Assembly (NCBI GenBank): GCA_001799475.1 | Contig: MGTN01000106.1 | Coordinates: 4,359-10,967 of the forward strand | Source: Desulfovibrionales bacterium GWA2_65_9 | GTDB taxonomy: Bacteria > Desulfobacterota > Desulfovibrionia > Desulfovibrionales > Desulfovibrionaceae | Length of the DNA: 6,609 nt | Reading direction: 5' to 3' | Shown: in pieces, positions 1 to 6,234 of the stretch | Layout of the letters: every line of letters begins with the position of its first letter | Position numbering within the stretch: position 1 is the stretch's first letter | Translations under genes and position numbers: made by a program | The notes under the pieces: generated by a model | What the model was told of the DNA's origin: nothing | Database searches by the model: none | Seen by the model: only the letters and a program-made list of their open reading frames with translations

Positions 1-1
1 G

Positions 2-823
2 CACGTCCTGCTGGAGTGCTGCGCCTACAAGGGCTTTGATTTCGTCAAGGGCGACATCTGCGACCACGCCCTGATCAACGGCCTCATCGCCAAGCATGAC
101 ATCATCATCCCGCTGGCGGCCATCGTGGGCGCCCCGGCCTGCAAGCTGAACCCCACCCTGACCGACATGGTGAACCGCGAGGCGCACCTGAACATCGTCA
201 ACAACACGTCCAAGGACCAGTTGGTGATCTTCCCCACCACCAATTCCGGCTACGGCATTGGCGAGAAGGACGCCTACTGCACCGAGGAGTCGCCGCGCAG
301 GACCCTGTCCTCCTACGGCGTCACCAAGGTGGAGATCGAGAAGGCCTTCCTGGACAAGGGCGCGGCCATCACCTTCCGCCTGGCCACGGTGTTCGGCATG
401 AGCCCGCGCATGCGCATGGACCTGCTCGTCAACGACTTCACCTACCGCGCCTTCAAGGACAAGAGCGTCATCCTCTTCGAGGACCACTTCCGGCGCAACT
501 ACATCCACGTGCGCGACGTGACCAAGGCGTTCATGTTCGGCATGGACAACTACGACAAGATGAAGGGCCAGGCGTTCAACGTGGGCCTGTCCTCGGCCAA
601 CCTGACCAAGCGCCAGCTGGCCGAGAAGATCAAGCAGTACGTGCCGGACTACTACATCCATTCCGCCGCCATCGGCGAGGACCCGGACAAGCGCGACTAC
701 CTGGTCAGCAACGACAAGATCGAGGGCCTGGGCTGGCGTCCGGAGCACAGCCTGGACGACGGCATCGTCGAGCTGCTCAAGGGCTACAAGATCCTCAAGC
801 CCAACCGCTTCGCCAACGTCTAG
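2..823 (+). CDS. NAD-dependent epimerase/dehydratase-fold protein, GDP-heptose C4 dehydrogenase (Cj1427)-like; 5' partial
   Basis: The open frame runs from the window edge to TAG at 821-823 (273 codons visible). The Gly-rich NAD-binding motif and start codon lie upstream; about 40 residues seem missing against a usual length near 310. Visible are the strand-4 segment IIIPLAAIVGAP, the catalytic-region motif TTNSGYG (Ser at fragment residue 82) and YGVTK (Tyr105, Lys109), which is the SDR YxxxK pair. The C-terminal half holds the extended-SDR RRNYIHVRDVTKAF segment and ends NRFANV. From memory, the motifs TNSGYGIGEKDA, CTEESP, DPDKRDYLVSN and the RFAN tail match C. jejuni Cj1427, which oxidises C4 of GDP-D-glycero-alpha-D-manno-heptose using tightly bound NAD. 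The heptose genes directly downstream fit that assignment. The SDR fold is certain; the substrate is inferred, and another nucleotide-sugar epimerase is possible. Its third codon positions are almost all C or G, more strictly than in the next gene. Confidence 0.82.
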   Translation, partial: HVLLECCAYKGFDFVKGDICDHALINGLIAKHDIIIPLAAIVGAPACKLNPTLTDMVNREAHLNIVNNTSKDQLVIFPTTNSGYGIGEKDAYCTEESPRRTLSSYGVTKVEIEKAFLDKGAAITFRLATVFGMSPRMRMDLLVNDFTYRAFKDKSVILFEDHFRRNYIHVRDVTKAFMFGMDNYDKMKGQAFNVGLSSANLTKRQLAEKIKQYVPDYYIHSAAIGEDPDKRDYLVSNDKIEGLGWRPEHSLDDGIVELLKGYKILKPNRFANV

Positions 824-825
824 GC

Positions 826-842
826 AAGGGCGCAGAGGCTTG
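826..842 (+). promoter_or_regulatory. Ribosome binding site and TTG start of the hddC-gmhB fusion gene
   Basis: The only start codon that keeps the N-terminal nucleotide-binding motif is TTG at 840-842; no in-frame ATG or GTG lies between the upstream stop region and that motif. AAGGG at 826-830 is a Shine-Dalgarno candidate with 9 bases of spacing. A second purine run, AGAGG at 834-838, is only one base from the start and is too close to act normally. The whole 16-base gap after the previous stop is taken up by this site, so no promoter or terminator fits here. Confidence 0.6.
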
Positions 843-2147
843 AAGGACGTTACAGCTTACATCCTGGCGGGCGGGTTCGGTACCCGCCTGCGCCAGGTTG
901 TTTCCGACCGGCCCAAGGTCATGGCCGAGGTCCTGGGCCGCCCCTTCCTGTTTCATATCCTGGACCGCCTGGCGCGCCTCGGCATCACCAAGGCCGTGGT
1001 CTGCACCGGCTACCTAGCCGGGCAGCTCGAAGCCGCTGTCGGTCCCACATACCGGGGCATGGAGTTGTCCTATTCGCGCGAGGACACGCCGCTCGGTACC
1101 GGCGGCGCACTGCGCCTGGCCATGACCCGGCATCCCGCCGAGCTGGCTTTGGCCCTCAACGGCGACTCCCTGGTAGAGGCCGATCTGGCCGCCTATCTTG
1201 ATTGGTATGCCCAGCATGACTTCCAGGCGGCCCTGTTGCTGGTCCCTGTGGACGACAGCGCGCGCTTTGGCCGGGTTGAGGTGGACGGTGGCGTGGACGA
1301 GCAGGGCAGGGTGCTGGCCTTCCGCGAAAAGGGCCACCCCGGCCCGGGCCTCATCAACGCAGGCGTCTATCTGCTGCGCCCGCAAGCGCTTTCCGGCATC
1401 GAGCCTGGGGCAAGCGCTTCCATCGAGACCGACGTGTTCCCGCAACTCGCACAGGCCGGAAGCCTCGGCGGGTTCCAGGTCCAGGGCCGGTTCCTGGACA
1501 TCGGCACGCCGGAGTCCTACACCGCCGCTGGCCGCTTTTTGCGCGGAACCGGGCGCGGGGCAGAACAGGGCGGAGCGCGCGGCGCCGTGTTCCTGGACCG
1601 CGATGGCACGGTCATCGCCGAGCGCCACTACCTGCACGATCCGGCAGGGGTGGAACTCTTGCCCGGCGCTGCCCAGGGTCTGCGCCGCATGCAGGCACTC
1701 GGCCTTTGGCTGGTGCTGGTGACCAACCAGTCCGGCGTTGGCCGCGGCTACTTCGGCCGCGACGCCGTGGAGCGCGTGCATGGACGGCTGCTGGAGCTGC
1801 TGGAGCGCGAGGGTGTGGACCTGGACGCCATCTATCTGTGCCCGCACACCCCGGAGGAGGCCTGTTCCTGCCGCAAGCCGTTGCCTGGGCTCATCCAGCG
1901 CGCAGCGGCCGATCTTGGAATTGATCCGGCCCGATGCTTTGTCATTGGCGACAAGGCTTGCGATGTGGACCTCGGTCTGGTAGTAAGCGCCACCACGTTC
2001 CTCGTCACCACGGGGCACGGAGCCGGGCATGTCGCAGAGTGCGGCAGCCGGGCGCACCATGTCGTTGGCAGCCTGGATGAGGCCGCCCGGCGCATCGAAT
2101 CCATCCTGGCCGCACCCAGCGCGAGTGGCGGCGTGGAGATCACATGA
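840..2147 (+). CDS. Bifunctional D-glycero-alpha-D-manno-heptose-1-phosphate guanylyltransferase / heptose-1,7-bisphosphate phosphatase
   Basis: This 435-residue protein has two fused enzymes. Residues 1-235 form a nucleotidyltransferase: LAGGFGTRL (9-17) and RPKVMAEV (24-31) bind the nucleotide, GTGGAL (86-91) follows, NGDS (107-110) supplies a metal-binding Asp, and LDIGTPESY (219-227) closes the domain. Residues 248-425 form a HAD phosphatase of the GmhB/HisB type: FLDRDGTV (251-258) carries nucleophile Asp253 and acid/base Asp255, VTNQSG (294-299) is motif II, and GDKACD (370-375) is the acidic motif. Cys334, His336, Cys342 and Cys344 form the family's structural zinc site. A Gly-rich stretch (236-248) links the domains. 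Together they would dephosphorylate heptose 1,7-bisphosphate and add GMP from GTP, giving GDP-heptose in the cytoplasm. The N-domain alone could be read as a mannose- or glucose-1-phosphate transferase, but fusion to GmhB and the adjoining kinase favour heptose. It ends in an ATGA overlap with the kinase gene. Confidence 0.88.
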   Translation: MKDVTAYILAGGFGTRLRQVVSDRPKVMAEVLGRPFLFHILDRLARLGITKAVVCTGYLAGQLEAAVGPTYRGMELSYSREDTPLGTGGALRLAMTRHPAELALALNGDSLVEADLAAYLDWYAQHDFQAALLLVPVDDSARFGRVEVDGGVDEQGRVLAFREKGHPGPGLINAGVYLLRPQALSGIEPGASASIETDVFPQLAQAGSLGGFQVQGRFLDIGTPESYTAAGRFLRGTGRGAEQGGARGAVFLDRDGTVIAERHYLHDPAGVELLPGAAQGLRRMQALGLWLVLVTNQSGVGRGYFGRDAVERVHGRLLELLEREGVDLDAIYLCPHTPEEACSCRKPLPGLIQRAAADLGIDPARCFVIGDKACDVDLGLVVSATTFLVTTGHGAGHVAECGSRAHHVVGSLDEAARRIESILAAPSASGGVEIT

Positions 2148-3217
2148 TCATTTGCAGAACTCCCTTTCGCGTCTCGTTTTTTGGCGGCGGCACGGACTAT
2201 CCCGGCTGGTACCGTAAGCATGGCGGACAGGTGCTCTCCACGGCCATCGACAAGTACTGCTACATCACCCTGCGCTACCTGCCGCCCTTCTTCGAGCACC
2301 GCATCCGCGCCGTGTACTCCAAGATCGAGCAGTGCCAGACCATCGACGAGATCAAGCACCCGGCCATCCGCGAGACCCTGCGCTTCATGAATTTCGACCG
2401 CAGCGTCGAGATCCATCACGACGGCGACCTGCCCGCACGCAGCGGCATGGGCTCCAGCTCCTCGTTCACCGTGGGCCTGCTGCACGCCCTGTATGCCCTC
2501 AAGGGCCAGATGCCGAGCAAAGAGCAGCTGGCGCGGGAGAGCATCCAGATCGAGCAGGATCTCATCAAGGAGACCGTGGGCTCGCAGGACCAGTGCGCTG
2601 CTGCCTACGGCGGCTTCAACCACATCATTTTCCACAAGGACGGCGAGATCGAGGTGCGTCCGCTGACCCTGTCCGCTTCGCGGATGGGCGAACTGAACGA
2701 TCACCTTATGCTCTTTTACACAGGCATCATGCGCACCGCCTCCGATGTGGCCCAAACGTATGTGGAGAACCTGGGGGCCAAGGCGCGACTGCTCCAGCAG
2801 ATGCACGCCATGGTCGATGACGGCATCAAGGTCGTGCAGAGCAACCGCTGCATCTGCGGCTTTGGCGAGCTGCTCCATTCCGCCTGGCAGGCCAAGCGCG
2901 AGCTGAGCCCGAACATTTCCAACGGCGTGGTCGATGAGCTGTACGAACGCGCGCGCGAGAACGGGGCCATTGGCGGCAAGCTCATTGGCGCGGGCGGCGG
3001 CGGTTTTCTCATGCTCTTCGTGCCGCCCTCGGCCAAGAGCCGCGTGCGCGAAGCCCTGAGCGAACTGTTGCACGTGCCCTTCCAGTCCAACCGCCACGGC
3101 AGCCAGATCATCTTCTACGAGCCGCAGTCCGAGGACTTCCGCCTGGCCGAGCGTGACCGCAAAAAGCGTGACATCCAGGGCTTCCGTGAACTCGGGAGCA
3201 TCAAGGACAAAGCATGA
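2144..3217 (+). CDS. hddA: GHMP-family kinase, probable D-glycero-alpha-D-manno-heptose-7-phosphate kinase
   Basis: The 357-residue product shows the GHMP kinase motifs in order: an N-terminal RTPFRVSFFGGGTDYPGW segment (5-22) for substrate binding, the ATP-binding loop PARSGMGSSSS (97-107), SQDQCAAAYGG with Asp149 as candidate catalytic residue, and the C-terminal glycine motif GAGGGGF (282-288). The GGGTD form is typical of the sugar kinase branch that includes HddA and fucokinase, rather than galactokinase or homoserine kinase. HddA phosphorylates C1 of heptose 7-phosphate to the 1,7-bisphosphate, which is the substrate of the phosphatase domain encoded just upstream. The ATG overlaps the previous stop as ATGA, and GGAGA at 2135-2139 gives a good ribosome site, so translational coupling is likely. 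The last 25 or so residues are a highly charged tail after the kinase domain. The kinase family is clear; the substrate rests on context and could be another sugar phosphate. Confidence 0.85.
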   Translation: MIICRTPFRVSFFGGGTDYPGWYRKHGGQVLSTAIDKYCYITLRYLPPFFEHRIRAVYSKIEQCQTIDEIKHPAIRETLRFMNFDRSVEIHHDGDLPARSGMGSSSSFTVGLLHALYALKGQMPSKEQLARESIQIEQDLIKETVGSQDQCAAAYGGFNHIIFHKDGEIEVRPLTLSASRMGELNDHLMLFYTGIMRTASDVAQTYVENLGAKARLLQQMHAMVDDGIKVVQSNRCICGFGELLHSAWQAKRELSPNISNGVVDELYERARENGAIGGKLIGAGGGGFLMLFVPPSAKSRVREALSELLHVPFQSNRHGSQIIFYEPQSEDFRLAERDRKKRDIQGFRELGSIKDKA

Positions 3218-4185
3218 GCCTGACCGCCGAGGCCAAACGCGGCCTGTTGCGCACCATGCTGCGCATCCGCCGCGTACAGGAGCGCATCGAGTCCGAATAC
3301 CTGAAGGATGAGATGAAGACCCCGGTGCACCTGTACATCGGGCAGGAGGCCATCGCCAGCGGCGTGTGCGCCACCTTGCGCACACGCGACGCCATCAACA
3401 GCAACCACCGCAGCCACGGCCACTATCTGGCCAAGGGCGGCGACCTCAAGGCCATGATGGCCGAGCTGTTCTGCCGCAGCACGGGCTGTTCCAAGGGCTA
3501 TGGCGGGTCCATGCACCTGGTTGACGTGGAGCACGGCAACATGGGCACCTCGGCCATCGTCGGCGGCGGCATCCCCATCGGCACGGGCCTGGGCCTGGCC
3601 TTCCAGATGCAGAAGCTCGACCGTGTGAGCGTGGTCTTTTTCGGGGACGGCGCCGCTGACGAAGGCACGCTCTACGAATCGCTCAATTACGCCATGCTGA
3701 AGAAGCTGCCCGTGGTCTACGTCATGGAGAACAACGGCTGGGCCGTGTGCTCGCCCACGCTCACGCGCCAGTGCGGCGACAACGTCTTCCACAAGGGCGC
3801 GCCGGACCGGCTCTTCTCGGCCAAGATCGACGGCAACGACCCGGAACTGGTCTACGAGACCACGTTTCAGGCCGTGGAGCGCGCGCGCAAGGGCGAAGGC
3901 CCATCCTTCATCGAATGTACGACCTACCGCATCCTGGGCCATGCCGGATGCGTAGCCCAAGACCCCAAGGGCTACCGCGACCCGGCTGAGATCGAGGCCT
4001 GGCGCGAGCGCTGCCCGGTCTGCGCCTACCAGGCCAAGCTTGTGTCCGAGGGCGTCGTGGACGCTCAAGCCTTGGCCGCCGCAGAGGCGGAAATCAAAGC
4101 CGAGATCGATGCGGCCTTTGCATTCGCGCGCCAAAGCCCGCTGCCCACGGCGGCTGACCTGCACCAAAACCTTTTCTGCGAGTAA
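3214..4185 (+). CDS. Thiamine-diphosphate-dependent dehydrogenase E1 component, alpha subunit
   Basis: The 323-residue protein is a full-length E1 alpha subunit of the pyruvate/acetoin/branched-chain 2-oxoacid dehydrogenase group. It has the active-site segment NHRSHGHYLAKGG (64-76, with His65, His68 and His70), TGCSKGYGGSMH, MGTSAIVGGGIPIGTGLG, and the TPP/Mg2+ motif starting GDGAADEG (144-151) and ending ENN (172-174). TYRILGH (237-243) matches the TYR-x-x-GH element near the active site. Such subunits pair with a beta subunit to decarboxylate a 2-oxoacid, forming a TPP-bound acyl carbanion; the beta gene follows after 3 bases. The start overlaps the kinase stop (ATGA), and AAGGA at 3203-3207 lies 6 bases upstream. 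No lipoyl-domain E2 or E3 gene is in the window. In a sugar-nucleotide operon the acceptor may therefore be something other than lipoamide. Substrate and product cannot be read from the sequence. Confidence 0.88.
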   Translation: MSLTAEAKRGLLRTMLRIRRVQERIESEYLKDEMKTPVHLYIGQEAIASGVCATLRTRDAINSNHRSHGHYLAKGGDLKAMMAELFCRSTGCSKGYGGSMHLVDVEHGNMGTSAIVGGGIPIGTGLGLAFQMQKLDRVSVVFFGDGAADEGTLYESLNYAMLKKLPVVYVMENNGWAVCSPTLTRQCGDNVFHKGAPDRLFSAKIDGNDPELVYETTFQAVERARKGEGPSFIECTTYRILGHAGCVAQDPKGYRDPAEIEAWRERCPVCAYQAKLVSEGVVDAQALAAAEAEIKAEIDAAFAFARQSPLPTAADLHQNLFCE

Positions 4186-4188
4186 GCC

Positions 4189-5295
4189 ATGCCCTGGTCA
4201 CGCATCAAGCCGGACACCAACGAGCCCGAGTATCTGAGCCAGGACATGCATGGCTCCGCCACCCACGCCGCCGTCACAAGCGAGCCGTTCCTGCAGCACA
4301 GCCCCGGCATCCGCCGCATCAGCTATGCCGAGGCCACCAACGAGGCGCTCTCCCAGGCGCTCAGCCTGGACCCGCGCGTCTTTGTCATGGGCCAGGGCGT
4401 GGACGATCCCTCGGGCATGTTCGGGGCCACCAGGAACCTGCACCTGACCTATGGCCGCGAGCGCGTTTTCGACACCCCGCTGGCCGAGACCGCGCTGTCC
4501 GGCATCGCCGTGGGCGCGGCCCTGGGCGGTATGCGGCCGGTCTACTTCCACAACCGCCCGGATTTTTTGCTGCTGGCCATGGACCAGCTGGTGAACCATG
4601 CGGCCAAGTGGCACTACATGTTCGGCGGCGCGGTGAGCGTGCCCCTGGTGTTCTGGGCCTGCGTGGGCCGGGGCTGGGGCTCAGCGGCCCAGCACTCCCA
4701 GGCCTTGCAGGGCCTGTTCATGCACGTGCCCGGCCTGAAGCTGATCATGCCCTCCACCTGCTTCGACGCCAAGGGGCTCATGTTGTCCGCCATCAAGGAC
4801 AACAACCCGGTGCTCATCATCGACCACCGCATGAACTTCAAGCAGCGCGGCATCGTGCCGGAAGAACCATACACCGTGCCCATCGGCAAGGGCGTCATCC
4901 GCCGCAACGGGCGCGATGTCACGGTTGTGGCGGTGTCGCACCTGGTGACCGAGGCCTTTGTGGCCGCCCAGGAACTCGCGGGCGAGGGCATTGAGGCCGA
5001 GGTCATCGACCCGCGCACGCTCCGGCCGCTCGACGAGGAGCTGATCCTGGAGTCCGTGGCGCGCACCGGCAGGCTCGTCGTCTGCGACACCGGCTGGAAG
5101 ACCGGCGGCGTCACGGCGGAGATCGCGGCCATGGTCGCGGAGAAGGGCTTCGGTTCGCTCAAGGCGCCCATCGCCCGGGTGGCCAACCCGGACCTGCCCA
5201 CGCCTGCTGGCTACACCCTGGAGCAGGCCTACTACATCGGCAAGGACGACATCCGCCGCGCCATCATCCGCACCGTGCGCGGTCAAGAGGCCTGA
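4189..5295 (+). CDS. Thiamine-diphosphate-dependent dehydrogenase E1 component, beta subunit, with N-terminal extension
   Basis: The 368-residue protein matches E1 beta subunits from about residue 44 (ISYAEATNEAL). The pyrimidine-binding domain shows FDTPLAETALSGIAVGAAL with Glu100, the residue that activates the TPP aminopyrimidine in this family, and AAQHSQ with His169, the active-site histidine. LKLIMPSTCFDAKGL leads into the C-terminal transketolase-like domain, with VIDPRTLRPLD and the GWKTGGVTAEIAA segment. Family members usually run 325-340 residues and start just before the ISYAEA-type helix, so about 40 extra N-terminal residues are predicted. The ATG at 4189 lies 3 bases after the alpha stop and has only weak purines (GAGTAAG) upstream. 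An in-frame ATG at 4246 would shorten the protein by 19 residues, but its AGGA is only one base away. The stop overlaps the next ATG by one base (TGATG). It should form an alpha2beta2 enzyme with the upstream product. Confidence 0.88.
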   Translation: MPWSRIKPDTNEPEYLSQDMHGSATHAAVTSEPFLQHSPGIRRISYAEATNEALSQALSLDPRVFVMGQGVDDPSGMFGATRNLHLTYGRERVFDTPLAETALSGIAVGAALGGMRPVYFHNRPDFLLLAMDQLVNHAAKWHYMFGGAVSVPLVFWACVGRGWGSAAQHSQALQGLFMHVPGLKLIMPSTCFDAKGLMLSAIKDNNPVLIIDHRMNFKQRGIVPEEPYTVPIGKGVIRRNGRDVTVVAVSHLVTEAFVAAQELAGEGIEAEVIDPRTLRPLDEELILESVARTGRLVVCDTGWKTGGVTAEIAAMVAEKGFGSLKAPIARVANPDLPTPAGYTLEQAYYIGKDDIRRAIIRTVRGQEA

Positions 5296-6212
5296 TGCAG
5301 CCCCTGAAGATCTTCGTGGCCGGGGGCGCGAAAGCCCTGGGCAGCGCCATCCTGCGGGCCTTCAGCGGGTGCGGCCTTGCTGTAGTCCCAAGCGCCAGTG
5401 AGCCCAATCTGCGCGATCAGGCGGCAGTCGACGCCTTTTTCGAGGCCGAACGGCCGGACTGGGTGGTCTACGCCGCAGGCAAGGCCGGTGGCATCGGCCT
5501 GAACCGCCGCGCCCCGGCAGACCTGATCCTGGACAACCTGCTCTGCGTCACCCACGTGCTCCACGCGGCCCAGCGCTGTGGCGCGAAAAAGCTTTTGTAT
5601 CTCGCCAGTTCCTGCGTGTATCCCAAGGACGCGGCCCAGCCCATCCGCGAGGACAGCCTCTACGAATCAAAGCTGGAGCCCACGAACCTGGCCTACGCCG
5701 TAAGCAAGCTGGCCGGGCTGGAGCTCTGCCGGGCGCTCAGGCAGCAGCATGGCCTGGATTTCAACATCGCCGTGCCCACCAACTATTTCGGCCCGGGCGA
5801 TGACTTCAGCCCGGAGAACTCCCACGTGGTGGGCGCGCTCATGGCGCGCATGCGCGAGGCCAGGGCCAAGGGCGACGAAGCCCTGTCCATCTGGGGCACG
5901 GGCAAGGCCCGGCGCGAGTTTTTGTACGTTGACGACGTGGCCGACGCAGCCGTGTTCCTCATGCAGGGCCACAGCTGGGACGGCCCCCTGAACATCGGCT
6001 CGGGCATGGCCGTGTCCATCGCCGAACTGGCCGTGATGCTTCAGGGAATTTGCGGCTTTTCCGGCCGCCTCGACTATGATACGAGCAAGCCCGACGGCAT
6101 GCCGGTCAAGGTGCTGGATTCCTCGCGCCTGGCCGCGCTGGGCTGGTCGCCCAAGGTGGAGTTCGCCGAGGGCCTGCGCCGCACCTATGACTGGTTTCTG
6201 CAACAGAGATAG
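5295..6212 (+). CDS. GDP-L-fucose synthase-like NAD(P)-dependent epimerase/reductase, probably acting on a GDP-4-keto sugar
   Basis: The 305-residue protein aligns along its whole length with E. coli Fcl/WcaG. The catalytic Ser-Tyr-Lys are visible as LASSCVYP (Ser105) and YAVSK (Tyr134, Lys138). Fcl's epimerisation residues are also present, as Cys107 in SSC and His177 in NSHVV. REFLYVDDVADA and SKPDGMPVKVLD are typical of the family, as is the end, LGWSP followed by TYDWFL. Fcl epimerises C3 and C5 of GDP-4-keto-6-deoxymannose and reduces C4. Here the neighbours make GDP-heptose, and C. jejuni uses a related reductase (Cj1428) on heptose, so a GDP-4-keto-heptose is the likelier substrate. 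The N-terminal nucleotide-binding loop reads AGGAKALGSAI: aligned to AGHRGMVGSAI of Fcl, the middle glycine is Lys13. The start overlaps the E1 beta stop by one base. The family is confident; the substrate is inferred, and true fucose synthesis is unlikely without a GDP-mannose 4,6-dehydratase here. Confidence 0.85.
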   Translation: MQPLKIFVAGGAKALGSAILRAFSGCGLAVVPSASEPNLRDQAAVDAFFEAERPDWVVYAAGKAGGIGLNRRAPADLILDNLLCVTHVLHAAQRCGAKKLLYLASSCVYPKDAAQPIREDSLYESKLEPTNLAYAVSKLAGLELCRALRQQHGLDFNIAVPTNYFGPGDDFSPENSHVVGALMARMREARAKGDEALSIWGTGKARREFLYVDDVADAAVFLMQGHSWDGPLNIGSGMAVSIAELAVMLQGICGFSGRLDYDTSKPDGMPVKVLDSSRLAALGWSPKVEFAEGLRRTYDWFLQQR

Positions 6213-6222
6213 CCAACAGCAC

Positions 6223-6234
6223 GAGGTTTCCATG
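6223..6234 (+). promoter_or_regulatory. Ribosome binding site and ATG of the DegT-like gene
   Basis: GAGG at 6223-6226 lies 5 bases before ATG at 6232-6234, fixing the start of the last gene. The 19-base gap after the preceding TAG has no room for a hairpin terminator, so read-through from the upstream genes is expected. Confidence 0.6.

Noticed and set aside
840..1550. N-terminal domain as mannose-1-phosphate guanylyltransferase or glucose-1-phosphate thymidylyltransferase
   Set aside because: The shared fold allows this, but fusion to a GmhB phosphatase and overlap with a heptose kinase gene favour heptose 1-phosphate.
1014..2060. Antisense open frame (348 codons) opposite the fusion gene
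   Set aside because: Low-complexity composition and no motif; both catalytic domains on the + strand explain the sequence.
2984..3006. GGC/GCG-rich run that looks like a simple repeat
   Set aside because: It encodes the conserved glycine motif GAGGGGF of the GHMP kinase, so it is explained by the protein.
1832..3385. Long antisense open frame (517 codons) on the minus strand
   Set aside because: It lies opposite three genes with clear family motifs, spans their junctions, and has an Ala/Val/His/Gly-rich product with no recognisable motif. Such frames are expected opposite GC-rich coding DNA.
3115..4167. Antisense open frame (350 codons) opposite the E1 alpha gene
   Set aside because: It mirrors the E1 alpha codons and shows no family motif; the + strand frame has all E1 active-site residues.
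3214..5295. Ordinary pyruvate or acetoin dehydrogenase operon
   Set aside because: No E2, E3 or acetoin genes are adjacent; both flanks are sugar-nucleotide genes. An unlinked E2 elsewhere in the genome remains possible.
5295..6212. Dedicated GDP-L-fucose synthesis
   Set aside because: No GDP-mannose 4,6-dehydratase is present and the neighbours make GDP-heptose; fucose cannot be wholly excluded without flanking sequence.
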